Shown one piece after another: positions 34,039 to 47,040 of a stretch of DNA of 64,000 nucleotides. The notes under the pieces were generated by a model that saw nothing but the letters and a program-made list of their open reading frames with translations, was not told the origin of the DNA and did not search any database. Position 1 is the stretch's first letter. Each line of letters opens with the position of its first letter. This DNA is from Colletotrichum lupini (Eukaryota; Ascomycota; Sordariomycetes; Glomerellales; Glomerellaceae): the NCBI RefSeq assembly GCF_023278565.1, contig NC_064676.1:6262001-6326000 (forward strand), given 5' to 3'. The position numbers and the translations under genes are program-made.

Positions 34039-35144
34039 GTCGAAGTCTTCGCTCTGATAGAGTTGTGAATTTGCTAGGTTGACGAGACTCGAGATGAGGC
34101 GTATTCCAAGCCTGTCAAACTCACGAGACCATACACCGAGTTTGAGTTGACAAATCGACCCCAGACGTTGACAAAGGCGAACGTCCAAGAAAGGGCGCTC
34201 AAGATTAGACTTTCTGCCTATTCAATCTATGGACCCGGAACCACGGCCATGGTACTCGAAGTGGATTTGAAGGATGAACACTCTCCCCATCACCACGTCG
34301 CGTACTTCCAATTATCAACACACGTGCAATGCCAGTGCCGTCACTCATGGCCGGGAACAATCAACCTCGTTATGGACTCTGTCAGGCCGTCATCCCGAGC
34401 CAAGTGCATCTTCTCAACTGAGAAATGTTCCTTATCACTTCCCGGATGAGCAGAGTCGCCTCCGGGAGCATACCGGTGGGCCGCGGCGTCGGGACCCCAC
34501 TCCGATGGACGTCTTAGACGATCGCATTTCACCACGTGGGTGTCCGAGGCCCGTGGGATGACAAGTTTTCTCACCCGAAGGCGGAGATCCACCGGGAGCA
34601 AAATATAACGGCCAAGCTCCGAGCACAAACTTCACACACTAATCAAAGCTTGTTCTTACAGCGTCAGCAACGTAGTTGGTAATGGATCTAGAAAATATAG
34701 CCTGAATAAGGTGAGGCGACTACAACTTATTCCTCCAGTGTGCACCCGGCGGCTCCCGCATCTCGGACATCTTCCGGTTAACTTAGCCTTCGGCCCCGAT
34801 CTCGACTGCGGTGTTCATGCCGGAGCACGTGGTTGAGACAACGTAATGAATGGTTGAGGCAACTGCTTTCTTCCTTCTTAATGCCGATAGTTCGGCAAAA
34901 TGCTTTTATACGAAGGAGAGCCTAGACGAAGGAATGCAATAGCTTGATTTTTCGAGTGGATGGCTTCTTGACCCATACGCGTCCCAAGAATTTGGTTCGA
35001 AACAAGGATTCCACGTGGTAGTCTGCGAGGCACTCAGAATCAGCGTACATCATGCATTCGCGGTATTTATAACCAGGCAAACCGCGCTCGGTGCTTTGGT
35101 TGCAGCATACTTCTAAGTCATCGTCGACCACAAAGTCATCCAAC
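34039..35144. promoter_or_regulatory. Divergent promoter region (phosphatase / Git1-like transporter)
   Basis: About 1.1 kb between two outward-facing starts. No domain-bearing frame is visible. CACGTG-like sites, which bind phosphate-response bHLH factors in yeast and Neurospora, occur here: ACACGTGC near 34320 and CACGTG-like variants near 34530 and 34830. They fit phosphate control only weakly. Confidence 0.4.
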
Positions 35145-36931
35145 ATGGAGTCCACGTCAGCCTCGGTATTCGACACGATTGATCATGCAACCAAGAAGGA
35201 TGTCGGAGTCATGGTATCGTCCGAGAGTGACATTGCGTCATCTCAAGAGCCTACTCCTCCTGCCAGAACCGCTGGGAAGCTCGACGTGCTGGTCCAAGGT
35301 GTCGCCTTGTTTTCCGATGGCTACAACATTCAGATCATCGGATACATGAACACCGTTCTGGCTAAGCTGTGAGTCTGCCATATGAGCAACAAATTTCTTG
35401 ATGAAGACAACGTTTGACGGACAAATGTCATCAGTTATCCGAAACAGATGACGAATGCCGTTAAGACAAGGCTTTCTAATTCCATTCTGATTGGCGACAT
35501 CTTTGGCATGCTCATCTTCGGTCTTTGCATTGACAAGTTTGGTCGGCGAGTTGGAATCATTCTGACTACTCTCTTCTTGGTTTTGGTACGTCGACACCTT
35601 CGATATGATCGGTCAAAGGAGATTTATCTCATCGAGAGCTGTTACTGATAGCCAGCTAGGGTATCGTCATTGCTACTGCTGCCCATGGAGCCTCCATTGA
35701 GGGAATGTTCTGGATGATGGTAATCGGCCGCGGTGTTGCGGGTGTCGGTGCTGGTAAGCGACTTTAGCTGGCCGTAACGGGAGGTTGAAGACTGACAGCA
35801 ATGCAGGAGGAGAGTACACAGTCTGCACCTCGCAGGCTCTGGAGTGTGCCGACAGCACAGAGGCCATGCGCAGGAGACGCGGAATGCTCGTCGCAGTTTC
35901 CACAAACGCCGCAATCATCTCTGGTTTCGTCGGATCTAGTATCGTCTCTTTGATTGTCATTGCTGCGTATAATGGTCAAGCAAGTGACGGAATTTGGCGC
36001 ATTTGCTTTGGAATTGGAATTTTCGTCAGTCAACCCAGCTCGACGGGTGCTAACCTTCCAAGTAATATGAGAGTAAACTGACCATCTTCTCAGCTTCCTT
36101 TGGCGATCTTCTTCTTCCGCCTACGGCTCGTCGATTCACAGCAGTACCAGAAGCACGCCATTCAGCGCAACATTCCGTATCGTCTCGCCATCAAGTTCTA
36201 CTGGAAACCACTCCTTGGATGCTGCAGCGCATGGTTCCTCTACGACGCCGTTGTATACCCCTTCAACCTTCTTGCACCAACTCTTGTCTCCGGCTTCTCC
36301 TCCCAGCAGACAATGATCCAGTCAATCGGCTGGTCCGCCCTAATTAATGCATTTGCCCTTCCCGGTGCCTTCATCGGCGCGCTACTGATGGACCGCATTG
36401 GTCGCCGTCAGACTTACGCCCTGGGTTGGGCCATCGTCTGCGTCTTCAGATTCGCCATTGGCGGCAGCATGATTCAGCTCAATAACGTATTCCCGCTCTT
36501 CGTCACCTTGTACGGTCTCTTCCAGACCTTCTTGTCTGTTGGCCCTGGAGACTGCAACTTTTTGGTCTCGAGCGAGTCCTTCCCTACACCGCTTAGAGGT
36601 CACTTCCTCGGATTTGCTGCCGCCGTAGGCAAGGCAGGGGCTGCTATTGGCACGACTGCGTTGAGTGCGGCGCTTGCGAGCTTTGATGAGAAGTTGAAGG
36701 GACAGCAGGCGATCTTCCTCATCGGTAGTGGCATTTCGGTCGTGGGTACTCTTTGTGTGTGGTTCCTGATTCCCAACGTAAGTTGCCTTTGGTCTTTAAT
36801 TTCATCTCTTCTGCTGGATCCATCTAACAGTTCACTAGGCTCCGAAGCATTTGGAAGACGAAGACGTTCGTTTCAAGAAGTATCTTGAAGCCAACGGCTA
36901 TGACACGAGCCAGATGGGTCTCAAGGCGTAG
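35145..36931 (+). CDS. MFS transporter, Git1-like (glycerophosphodiester/phosphate permease family)
   Basis: Six exons, 35145-35368, 35435-35585, 35660-35753, 35807-36024, 36094-36777 and 36839-36931, give 487 residues. The signature after span two, GDIFGMLIFGLCIDKFGRR, and the GAGGEY block in span four, mark the phosphate/glycerophosphodiester group of MFS permeases. The central part, LAIKFYWKPLLGCCSAWFLYDAVVYPFN, closely follows the Git1 pattern. Yeast Git1 imports glycerophosphoinositol and glycerophosphocholine with protons under phosphate limitation. About twelve spans are predicted. Donors are GTGAGT, GTACGT, GTAAGC, GTCAGT and GTAAGT; the GTCAGT one is unusual, but the frame demands it. 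It is divergent from a PhoD-like phosphatase. Substrate is inferred from family only. Confidence 0.88.
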
Positions 36932-37650
36932 TATTGGGTTTTGGGTCTAGTGCTTGAGGTATTTCGGAACATTAAAGGTGTCCGTCTTATACCGGAAATG
37001 AACTATTATCTCTCAATTCAGTTTTCTGCAATTCATCTTGCATGTTGGCATTGCACATTGGTTGACTTGAAGAGAAATACTTAGTGCAAGGCTGGTACTT
37101 TGTCGCTACATGTGGGGTCTAAGTTTACATGGCTGATAAACTCCCTTCTACGGCAATGGCGATGAAGCCTCAAGTTCAATTGCATTTCGAGCCGTGGGAA
37201 TCTTCTCATGACATGTCTTTCCTGACATTGATCTGCCGAATTTCCATGCATTTCCAACGACAGACTCACTCGGAGGCCCAGAGACGTTGGCAAGCTTCTC
37301 TCATGAGTAAGGTACTTTGGGCATCGAACCCTTGATCTTGGCCACTGCAACTCAGTCAATGACACAACAAGTTTGTGCATATTGGTGGGTAACACCGTTC
37401 GATACGATCGGCGCAATGAAGCTAGCCACGGGAATGGCTTCCGTGGTAAGATTAGCGGCGTGGACAAGCGGCATGGGGAAGCTGCATTAGCCTGCGGAGG
37501 ACCGCCAGCGGCCGCCATCATCTATGGAAGATACAGGGGCAGAGAACCTCAGTAAGCGAGATGTAGATCCGTCAGCATAAAGACCAGAAAACGATGATGC
37601 CTCGTGTCATCCCGCTCTTAGTTCGCTTTTTCCTTTAGCATTCCACAAAG
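36932..37650. other. Intergenic upstream of carboxylesterase
   Basis: No supported gene. A GGTTCGATGCCC-like block on the minus strand near 37320 resembles a tRNA B box, but no matching cloverleaf was found. The last 60 bp look like a promoter-leader. Confidence 0.45.
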
Positions 37651-39131
37651 ATGCGTTCTCTGTTGGCGGTAACGAGCCTGGCCATCCTGGCATTGAGCGA
37701 CAGTTATGCAACTGCATCATCAACAGTCAGATGCAATGCTACAGACTTGCACACCGTGTCCACCTCGAACGGACTGATTACCGGTCACCCGGCGTCGAAC
37801 AGCTCCGATGTTCTCGAGTTTCTCGGGATTCCCTATGCGAAACCTCCAGTCGGCGACCTGCGATTCGCTCAACCGGAGAGGTTCAGAGGCAATGAGTCGT
37901 TTGAAGCATCTCACTTCGGCTTCGACTGCCCACTTTCGCCCTCTCGCCAAGTTGACTACCCGAACATGACAGCCCAAGCGCAGCGTATCATTGGATATTT
38001 CGCTTCTGCTGCCGGGACGCCCCAAAGCGAGGACTGCTTGACATTGAACATCTGGACAAAGCCAACAGCCAAAGCTCTCACCGCTACCAAGCCAGTCATT
38101 GTCTTCTTTTACGGTGGACGTAAGTGACAGAGATCTGTAATGCTTCGAGTCTTGCGTGTCACTAACAGGATCCCCCAGGTTTTGCCATTGGCAACACCAA
38201 CAGTCCTTTCTACAATGGCAAGTACTTTGCAGATGCCCAAGATGTTGTCGTAGTCACAGTCAACTACCGCATCAACATCTTCGGGTTCCCAGGTGCCCCG
38301 GGTCAGCCTCAGAATCTCGGCTTGAGGGACCAACGCGCGGCCGTAGAATGGGTCCGCGATAACATTGCCGGCTTCGGCGGTGATCCAGAAAAAATCACTA
38401 TCGCGGGCCAGTCCTCAGGCGGTGTCGCCGTGGACTACTGGTCATATGCCTACATCAAAGATCCCATCGTAAACGGCCTCATTGCACCGTCTGGCAATGC
38501 CTTCAGCTTCCCGCTCAACAGCCCAAATGTGACTGTGCGAAACTGGAACACCGTGGTCGCGGCTGTGAATTGCACCAATACTACTGATACTATGGCATGC
38601 ATGCGAAGTCGGAAATGGGAGGATATCAAAGCTGCAGCTGCTGCCATCAGGCCGGCGTCATCCAGCAGCGTTCTTCGCGGTATTCCACCGTTCTATCCTT
38701 CGGTGGACAACAAAATAGTCTTTCCTGACTACGTCTCATTGACACAATCTGCCCAATTTGCCAAGCTGGTGAGCACTTCTTGTCTATCGTCTTGTCTTTT
38801 TAGTCAAACTCCCTAAGCCAGCAGCTAATCCTCAAATCATAGCCGATTCTCTTTGGGAACAACCACAACGAAGATGGATACTACAGAATTCCGGCGTACG
38901 GCAACGGCGTGATCCCGACACAGGCGCAAGTCGAATCATTTCTGCTGGAATCCTTCACCTGTCCGAACTCTCACCAGGGCCAGGCCCTTTCAGATAACAA
39001 AGTCCCTGCGTGGGTCTACCGCTACTTCGGAGATTGGGATAACACAAGACTCTTCCCGATAAGTGGCGCGTACCATGGCGTCGAATTGCACATAATCTTC
39101 GGCGCCTCAGGGGACGTGAGTGGAATTCCGC
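37651..39131 (+). pseudogene. Type-B carboxylesterase, 5' part (split by Copia element)
   Basis: Exons 37651-38119, 38179-38768 and 38843-39131 encode the first about 450 residues of a secreted carboxylesterase. There is a signal peptide (about 1-22), the FLGIPYAKPPVGDLRF and EDCLTLNIW signatures, nucleophile serine S235 in GQSSGG, acid E363 in NNHNEDG, and histidine H431 in GAYHGVEL. The frame is then cut at ATTCCGC by a 7.4-kb retrotransposon. It resumes after the element at 46559, and the two parts together would make 530 residues, the normal length, so the insertion hit an otherwise intact gene. Read through, translation enters the LTR and stops at 39235. The oxyanion-hole motif reads YGGRF rather than the usual GGGF; the Arg codon spans intron 1. 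The insertion removes the last about 80 residues. Confidence 0.88.
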
Positions 39132-39336
39132 TGTTGGATTGGAAGTCCAATTCGACCGCGGTATACAGCCGACTGCGCAGGGGCCAATTAGGGGCCCTAT
39201 TTATAATTATCGTAGCTAGCCTAACCTACGGTTAGAACCTCCTTTTTATACTTACTACGTAAATATTTATATAGTTTAATTAATCTCTTTATTAACTACG
39301 GTTCGAACTAACTACTTTATAATAGGGATATTAATA
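39132..39336 (+). repeat. 5' LTR of Copia copy 1 (205 bp)
   Basis: Begins TGTTGGATTGG and ends at the point matching GGATACTAACA in the sister copy (here GGATATTAATA). The outer 70 bp keep CpA and TpG sites; the rest is RIP-mutated. Confidence 0.88.
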
Positions 39337-42300
39337 TTAATTAGTAATTAAATTCTATTATTATAAATTAGTAAGGTATTTTATTATATAAAAAAAACGA
39401 CTTCTTAATACCGTATAAGATAGGAGATTTATACTAATTAACTTTATAAAAATAGATAAAAAAGGAAGCGATTCTCGAATACCGTACGGAATTAAGTAAT
39501 TATAGCCCTTTATTACTTATAAGAAGTTAACGTTTACTATATTAAACTACGTTAATTAATAAAACTACTTAAGTAACTAGCCTTTTACCGTTACCCCGAG
39601 TAGCTTTTTTACTAAACGACTTTTCTATAACTAGCCCGTAATTAGAAATTAACTAATTAAATTAATAAAAAAAATACTTATATAACGACTACTTACTTAA
39701 TTAATTAGCGCAACGAATAAGCTTAATAATATAATATAAAAAAGTACCGCGCGATTAAAAAAGGGAATTTTTAAACGTAAATATTCTTATTTAATAATAA
39801 AAATAACCCTATAGGAGTTATTAAGTTAAGAGATTTATAATATATAAAAAAGTCTATTATTATAAGAATTTTATAAGTACGACCTTAAGCTTACGATTTA
39901 AATAACCTCTTCATAGCTCCCTTAACTACCCCCTAGGTTTTATTTAAAAATATAATATAAGGGACGGTTTAATAAAAGAAGAGGGGATTTAAAGGTCTTA
40001 ATAATATTAAGTTAAGAATATTACGGATTTTAGAAATTAATTTAAGAAGAAAGTAGCTACTCTAAAGTAGTCTTATAACCTCTTACTAAAGTTATTATTA
40101 GCTTAAGAAAAGGCTAAAAAAACGAGGATTTAAGGGAAAAAAAAAAGAATTCTTTAGAAGGCTACTAAAAGGCTTCTTTTTATACTAGCTCCCGGCGCGA
40201 GATTATTAATTTTAAAAAATTAATTAAATAATAAAAAAGATCGCTAATAAGTAATAATTACCTAACCGTAATTAAATTATAAAAAAAACTATTTAAAAGA
40301 TATAAAATAGGGTATTAAGAGGCTATAAAAAATAAGATTTTTAAAGTATTTAACCCTACTACGTACGAGCGATAAGTAGGTATTTTTAATAAGTTTTTAA
40401 AATTTATAATCTTATAAAAAAGAGGGCTTAACTTTATTAACTATACTTAACGGCTTATATAGTTCTTAATAACTTATATAGCTCTTTTACGAGCTACTTA
40501 GTATTTATTTTTAACTATTCTTATAGAATATTATTCTAAAGGAGGTAGGTTAAGGAAAGAAGCTATTTAAAAATTATAAAAAATACGAGGCTTAGGAGGC
40601 TAGAAATATACGGGATAATAGAAATTAATAATTAATAGAAATCTTAAGACTAATTACTATATCTTTTTATAATAATATAAACGTTTATTACTATTAGTAT
40701 AAAAAGGAACTACTAAAACTTACTTTTTTATATTAAATAAAAAAGAGGATCTTAGTAAGTATAATAACTAGCGATTTAGAAGGGTAGTAATAATTATTAA
40801 AAATAGTAAAAACGAGAGTAATAGCGAGATAGCGAGAGGAAGCGGGAATCTCTTAGACCTTAATAAATTTATTAAGTAATAAAAGTACGGATTTATTATA
40901 ACTAGCGCGCAGATTAAATATATCCTTATTAAAATTAAATACGTTAGTAATTACTAATATAAGTATAAGCTAGAGTACGACCCTTAGTAAGTTAGGGTAA
41001 AAAAAAAGAGAACGAAACCCGATTTTAAATAAAATCTTAATCCTTTATAAATAAATAAATATTAACCCGGATTATTAGGGGACGTAAATATATAGAATTA
41101 TAAATTAGCTTAATAATAAGTAAATTAACGCGGTATTAATTTATTCAACTAAGGTTTATAAAAAAAAGGGGCTATAAGGGTAACCCCTATTTTATAAGAT
41201 TATAAACGACCTTAGTTACTAACTAAACGAATAGTTCGTAAGCATAAGCTTAAGAATTATAAAAGTAGTTAATAAATTCCTTTATAAGCGAGGGGTATTA
41301 CTAACGTAATTATAATTATAATAGTTATATAAAATACTAATAATAATAATTATAAAGGAGGAATTTGTACTATAGAACTAAGTATAAGTTAATAGAGTAT
41401 ATAATTACTTTAATAAATTTAAAAAAAGGGTAAACGACCTAGATTTCCTTTTTATAATTACTAATAGAAATCTATTATTATAAAAAGATATACCGGGGTA
41501 AAATATAGTATTAGAAGTACGATAATTAATAATTCTATTTATTTCGATTTATAACTTATTATTATTATTAATACGAAATTCGGCGCCGATTAGTTAATAA
41601 AAAAAGAGGTAAACGACCTAAAGTTATTAATAATACGTAGCGACGTAGGGATTATATATAAATACCGAAAATCTAGTAATAAATACGAAGTAATTTATAA
41701 ACCTTAAAAAGATCTTTTTAAAAAAGAAATTATATTCTAGGGGGAAGTATAAGGTCTTATAAAAAACCCTAACGATGTTTTACAATTATTATAAAAAAGT
41801 CAGAATTAAGGAATATTAGTACTATTTAGTAATTAATATCGTATTTATAAATAAAGCCTCTAATTATTATTACGAAGCGGTGCGTAATTTTGATTAAAAC
41901 GACTTTTTTAATATAATTAACGTAATCCGAAGCCGCTTTAAGACTTATAATAAGAACCTAGAGCTCTTATTTAAGCTACGAGCGATTTTTTTTATATTTA
42001 TAACTAGGATAATAGAGGGTAAATTACGAGTAGAGATCCTTAAAGAGCTTATTAATTAAATTAATAAGCTAATAAAAACCTAGCTAAATAAGGGGATAAA
42101 TAAGCGGAAAGTTAGATATTTTTATACTATAATTTAGCGTATATTAGAAGTAAAAATAACCCTATACTAAGTACCTAAAGATTACGAGACGCTCTACTCG
42201 AGGCTAAGATTTAGTTTTAATATTAAAGCGAGAATACTGCGCTAAACTTATTTTTAAGTATATAACGGCCCTTATTAATAATATTAGGTCGATTAAATAT

Positions 42301-45300
42301 ATAATAAAAAAGGAAAAGAGGCTAGATATAGTAATTACTAATAAAGAGGCCTAGATTCGTTAAATAAGTAGAGATCTAACTTATGGGTAGGGTAATAAAA
42401 AAAGTAATATTATATTTATAAAAAAGATAGATATTAGTTAAATAACTACTTTAAAAAAGAGCGTACTAAATTATATAAATAGTATAGAAAGTCGAGGGTA
42501 ATAGATAGTAAAACTAGCCCTTATTAGTTTAATTAATTCTTTATTATATATAAAAGTAAATCTAGGGGTACGGAACTTAATAATAATAACTAAAGTAGCG
42601 GCCTAAAGTATATACCCCCTATAAGAAATTCGGAAGATAAAGAAGATCTTACCTCTTATATTAATAAATTAGATTATAACAAAATTAACGATATTAACTA
42701 CTCTTTTTTTACCCTATTAGCCTCTAGAGGATATATAAGACTAAATAAATAAAAGGTAATAAAAGCTCTTAATAAGTAAGCTTTTATTTACGGATAGTAA
42801 GGGAAGGTCCCTTAAATAATAAATATAGAGGTAGTTAAAAGGGTAAATTTAATAAGGCCGAAGCCTATTCTCTTAACGATTAAGGAGAAGACGCTATTTT
42901 TCTTAATATTTAAAAAGAAAGAATATAGTACTAAGTAAATCTAGGGGTAGCTAGAGGGGTCCTTTTTATACTACTTAAATCCCTCGAATACTAAGCTTAT
43001 ATAGGTATTTTATACAAGTAAAAGGTACGGCTTAAATAACTTTTATAAAATTATCCTAAATACTAAGGTATTATAATAATTAACTAGAGAAAAAGGGTAA
43101 TTTCTAAGTATTATAAAAGATCGTATTAATAACGTTTAATATATTAATAATAAGTATTATAAGGATTAGTTTTAGCCTAAGTAAAGAAATCGTTACCCTA
43201 AGTATAGTAAAAGTAAAGACGTACTTCGGAACAATAACTTTTTATATTTTACTTATTAATACCCTATTTCTCCTATATTTAAAAAACATAGATTAACTAG
43301 GTATTATACTTAATAATACGAGGAATAGAATTTTTAGTAATAAGTATTTTAAAATAATTAAATAATAATAGGGGTATGCGTTTATAAAGCTTATTAATAA
43401 TACGAAGTTAATTAATTACCTAACGGAAAGTGAGTTTAGAAGACTTTACTAGAGATTCGGGTACTTATTAGTTACGAGGCTATATAACCTTTTAAAATAA
43501 TTAAGTAATAATAATATTAAAATAGGGGCGCTAAAGTAGTTAATAAAAGTATATTATTAATACTAAATAAATGCGCAGAGCCTACGTAAATTTAAGTTTA
43601 AATTACGTAATAAGCTTAACTTTAACTAAGAAATCGTTATCGATATTGTCTATTTAAATAGTTAACTAGTACTATATATAATCGACGTAGCTATATCTTT
43701 CTAAATAGGGCAATTCCTCTAGGATCTATAAGTAAAAATAGTATAGGTAGCTTTATAAAAAAGCTAGATTAATATATACTAGGGACCGCTAGACGGTATT
43801 AGAACCGATATTAGTACTAGCTTTAAGTTAGTAAAATTTAGGGATAATATAACGGCCTATAGTATATAACTAAAAGTCGTACTTATTAAAGCATACTATA
43901 GTATTAAAAAGGTAAAAAGGGCATATTAGTAATTAAAAAGGGCGTTTAGAATTATTAAAAAGGAAAATCCGGATTCTACTAATAACGAATGCCTCTAAAT
44001 AGTACTTAAATACTATAATAATATTATAGGGCCTAACGGACTTATATTAACGTTATTAGTATTTAGAGCATATTTAAGAACGACTTTAGCCTCGCTACCG
44101 TTACTAAGTATAAGTTAATAAGCCTAAGTAGTTAAAAAAGTAATACGGGCACTGCGCGAGGTAAGTATAAAAAAATAAGTTAATAAAGTAATTACTATAT
44201 ATAATAAGCCCGACATAGGGGGTAATCTAAATATATTACTAAATTCGGATATACGAGTATAGTACGAAATTACTTAATAATAGGCTAGGCTATATAAGTT
44301 AATTTTTGTTAATAAGCGCTCTTATATAGTTACGAGAGATCGTAATTAGTTACTTAAAATATTAATTATAGTAATTAGACCGTACTATATAGATCCTAAC
44401 GAGGTAATTTCTAACTTATAAAAAAAAAAAAGCTAAGGGAAACTATATAACCCGTAGTAGAGGTATAAGAAATTATTTTTAATAAAATCGTTATAGTAGT
44501 ATTAATAAACGACGAGGAAGAGGAAATTATTAAAAAGGTATTAATACTATTAGTAAAACGTCGTAGAAGACTACGACGGTAAGCCCTAACGCAGTAATTT
44601 ATTACTAGTAACGAGGTAATTAATACTTTTTATATAGTAAAAAAGAAAGCCAATTTCGAGCTAATAGTTAAACTACGTAAAGAAAGCGTAATTATAACTA
44701 CTAAAAAGCTATATAAGGAATTAGATCTTATTAAAATAAATATTCTTTATAATTAAGGGGTCTATTAATTTATTTTATATAACTTAGAAAAATATATAAA
44801 CCTCCGCATATTTAAATTACGAATAGTTCGTAAAATTAAAGGGAAAAGAATACTTTAGCTATACGAGAAGTTTAAATATATAATTTAGGGGTACGGTAAT
44901 ATTAAAAAGGCAACGCTACTTATATAATCGCTTATTATATAGCGCTATAATTAATAATTAATAATAATACTAATAGTATTATTATAAAAGAAGGGATATA
45001 AGATTTAGAGCCGTAATATTACCTAAGCCTATACTTAATCGGTTATAGGGCTTATAAGGAAAATCCTAGCCTATTTACTAAAAGAAATAGCTAATAAGTA
45101 CTTAAAAAGTACGATTATTAAAGTGCTTAAGCTACTATATAGGCTCGTAAAATCGGGCACTTATTAGTAAGCTACTTATTACGATTTTTATATTAATTAA
45201 TTATTAATAGTTACTTTTATATACGACCCGTACTTATTAGTTATAGAGTACGAAAGTAATTAATTTAAAATTATTAGAATATAGACTAACGATATATTAG

Positions 45301-46348
45301 GCTTATTCGATATTAACTTTATAAAAAAAGAGGATAAAGAGCTTTAAAAAGCGGGCTTCGTAACGAAGCTAAAAGAGGTCCTTATAATAAATACCCCCTT
45401 AGTATTTAATAACGGGATTTTTATAATTAAAAAAGAAACCGTCGTTTTTTAATAAAAGGGGTAGGGCGAGAAGATTAACCTCGTTAATCTAAATATAATT
45501 AATATTAAAAAATAATATAAGGCTAAGCTCGCGCGAGGGGTATATATTATAAGTATTTATTAACTTAAAGCGACTTTTAATTATATTAAAATAGTATAAG
45601 CTATAGATCTAACTAAACGAGACGTTAAGGTACTTAATAAGTAGCTTAAGTAATAAAAAATAAATCTCGATCGAGGTCTCGTTTACTACTTAATTAACCT
45701 TATAATTAGTAAGCTCTACGTCTTCGTTAATAGGTTATTTATAAATAATAACGACCTTATTTTATAATTAGGGTATATTATTATCCTAGTTAACGAGAGT
45801 ATAAGCGAGAGCGAATTTATTATATATAGTAATATAATTTATTATTCGTTAATTAAAAATAAGCGGGTAATAAGAAGTATATTAGTATTAGAGGTTTATA
45901 ATATAGTTAATAGCGTTAACCTCTTTTATATAATTTTAACGACGCTAAAGAAGATTACTAATTAAATTAGCTTTTTACTTATTTTAATAGTTATTTATAC
46001 CGATTTTTATTTACTATATAAATACCTCGTTAAATTAGGAATAACGAAGGAAAAGAGGTTTATAATTAATATTATAGCCCTTAAGTAATTATATAAAAGG
46101 CGCGAAATACTCGAGATCTATTAAATTAATAATAAAAATAACCTCGTAAACACTTTTATAAAAGTAGTACTAAATAAGGGATTAGAGTAATTCGTAAGTA
46201 GTAAAAAAGTTATTATATAAATAAAAGGATAGGTTATATAAAAAGAGTAAAAAAAAGGGGGAAAAGGAGACGACTTAGTAAACGGGCCTAAGGTCGAATT
46301 ATACTTTTAATCATAATAGTTAAATTAATAAAAAAAAGAGAAAGTTAG

Positions 46349-46553
46349 TATTAGATTAGAAATCTAATTCGACCGTAATATATAGCTAATTACGTAGGGG
46401 CTAATTAGGGGCCCTATTTATAATTATCGTAGCTAGCCTAACCTACGGTTAGAACCTCCTTTTTATACTTATTATATAAATATTTATATAGTTTAATTGA
46501 TCTCTTCGTTAACTACGGTTCGAACTAACTACCCTGTAATAGGGATACTAAAA
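46349..46553 (+). repeat. 3' LTR of Copia copy 1 (205 bp)
   Basis: Same length as the 5' LTR but its inner start is mutated to TATTAGATTAG (G-to-A changes of TGTTGGATTGG), while its outer end keeps a TpG and ends ACTAAAA before the TCCGC duplication. Confidence 0.88.
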
Positions 46554-46558
46554 TCCGC

Positions 46559-46803
46559 CGTCCGATCCGCAGAAGGAAACAACTGTACTCATGCAGAGCG
46601 CATGGGCGGCCTTTGCCAATGATCCGGCGGATGGGTTGAGTTCGGTCCTCGGGTGGCCGAAGTTTGATCAGAAGGAGGAGTCGCTGATACTACTGGCACT
46701 TGAGAACAATCCTGAGCCACAGTTTGTCAAGCCCAGCGCGTACGATGCGCCGTGTTCTACAGTTACGTTGGGAGCGCTGGGAACTGCGGCACCCTCTTCA
46801 TGA
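46559..46803 (+). pseudogene. Type-B carboxylesterase, 3' part (separated from 37651-39131)
   Basis: The frame that stops at ATTCCGC before the Copia element continues here as CGTCCGATCCG. It encodes PSDPQKETTVLMQSAWAAF and the usual C-terminal block of fungal type-B carboxylesterases, and stops at 46801-46803. The 245 bases complete 178 codons with the 289 bases of exon 3 before the element, with no base lost or gained. There is no ATG that would make this piece useful alone, so it is a stranded gene end. Confidence 0.88.
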
Positions 46804-47040
46804 GTTTTGGTCACTTGATCTGTAACTCGCTGAGCTGTATTAATGGCACTGGCCGTCGCATGCATATTTCGGCAGCAGTTGCATGCCAGCCTGATGAGAT
46901 ATTGAGATTATGAAACTTGCTACATCTCTAGGTCGATAGGCTTGGGTGTTCCCCGTAGTAATAGTAATTACTTCTGACTTCACGTCTTTCCAAAAAGTTT
47001 GCCTCCATCTCTCCAGATCCGCTTTATCTTGTCTCTCTAC

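Larger units (their letters stand above)
39132..46553 (+). mobile_element. Full-length Ty1/Copia LTR retrotransposon, RIP-decayed (copy 1)
   Basis: 7,422 bp bounded by 205-bp LTRs and the 5-bp target duplication TCCGC (39127-39131 and 46554-46558). A purine-rich tract (AAAAAAAGAGAAAG) precedes the 3' LTR. The interior is very AT-rich, almost lacks CpA and TpG while keeping CpG, and is full of stop codons, which is the footprint of RIP. Despite this, decayed pol blocks can still be followed in the forward direction: a protease-linked segment near 43200-43380, integrase near 43550-43720, and an RNase H near 45700-46240. RNase H lying last, next to the 3' LTR, gives the PR-INT-RT-RH order of Ty1/Copia rather than Gypsy. 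It cannot encode a working protein. Confidence 0.9.

Noticed and set aside
28746..36931. Secondary-metabolite gene cluster around the methyltransferase
   Set aside because: No polyketide, peptide or terpene synthase, P450 or cluster regulator is present nearby.
37300..37380. tRNA-like B-box (GGTTCGATGCCC) on the minus strand
   Set aside because: The D-arm and acceptor stem could not be paired; probably chance.
39132..46553. Gypsy classification of the LTR elements
   Set aside because: RNase H remnants lie next to the 3' LTR with integrase remnants upstream, which is the Copia order; in Gypsy integrase comes last.
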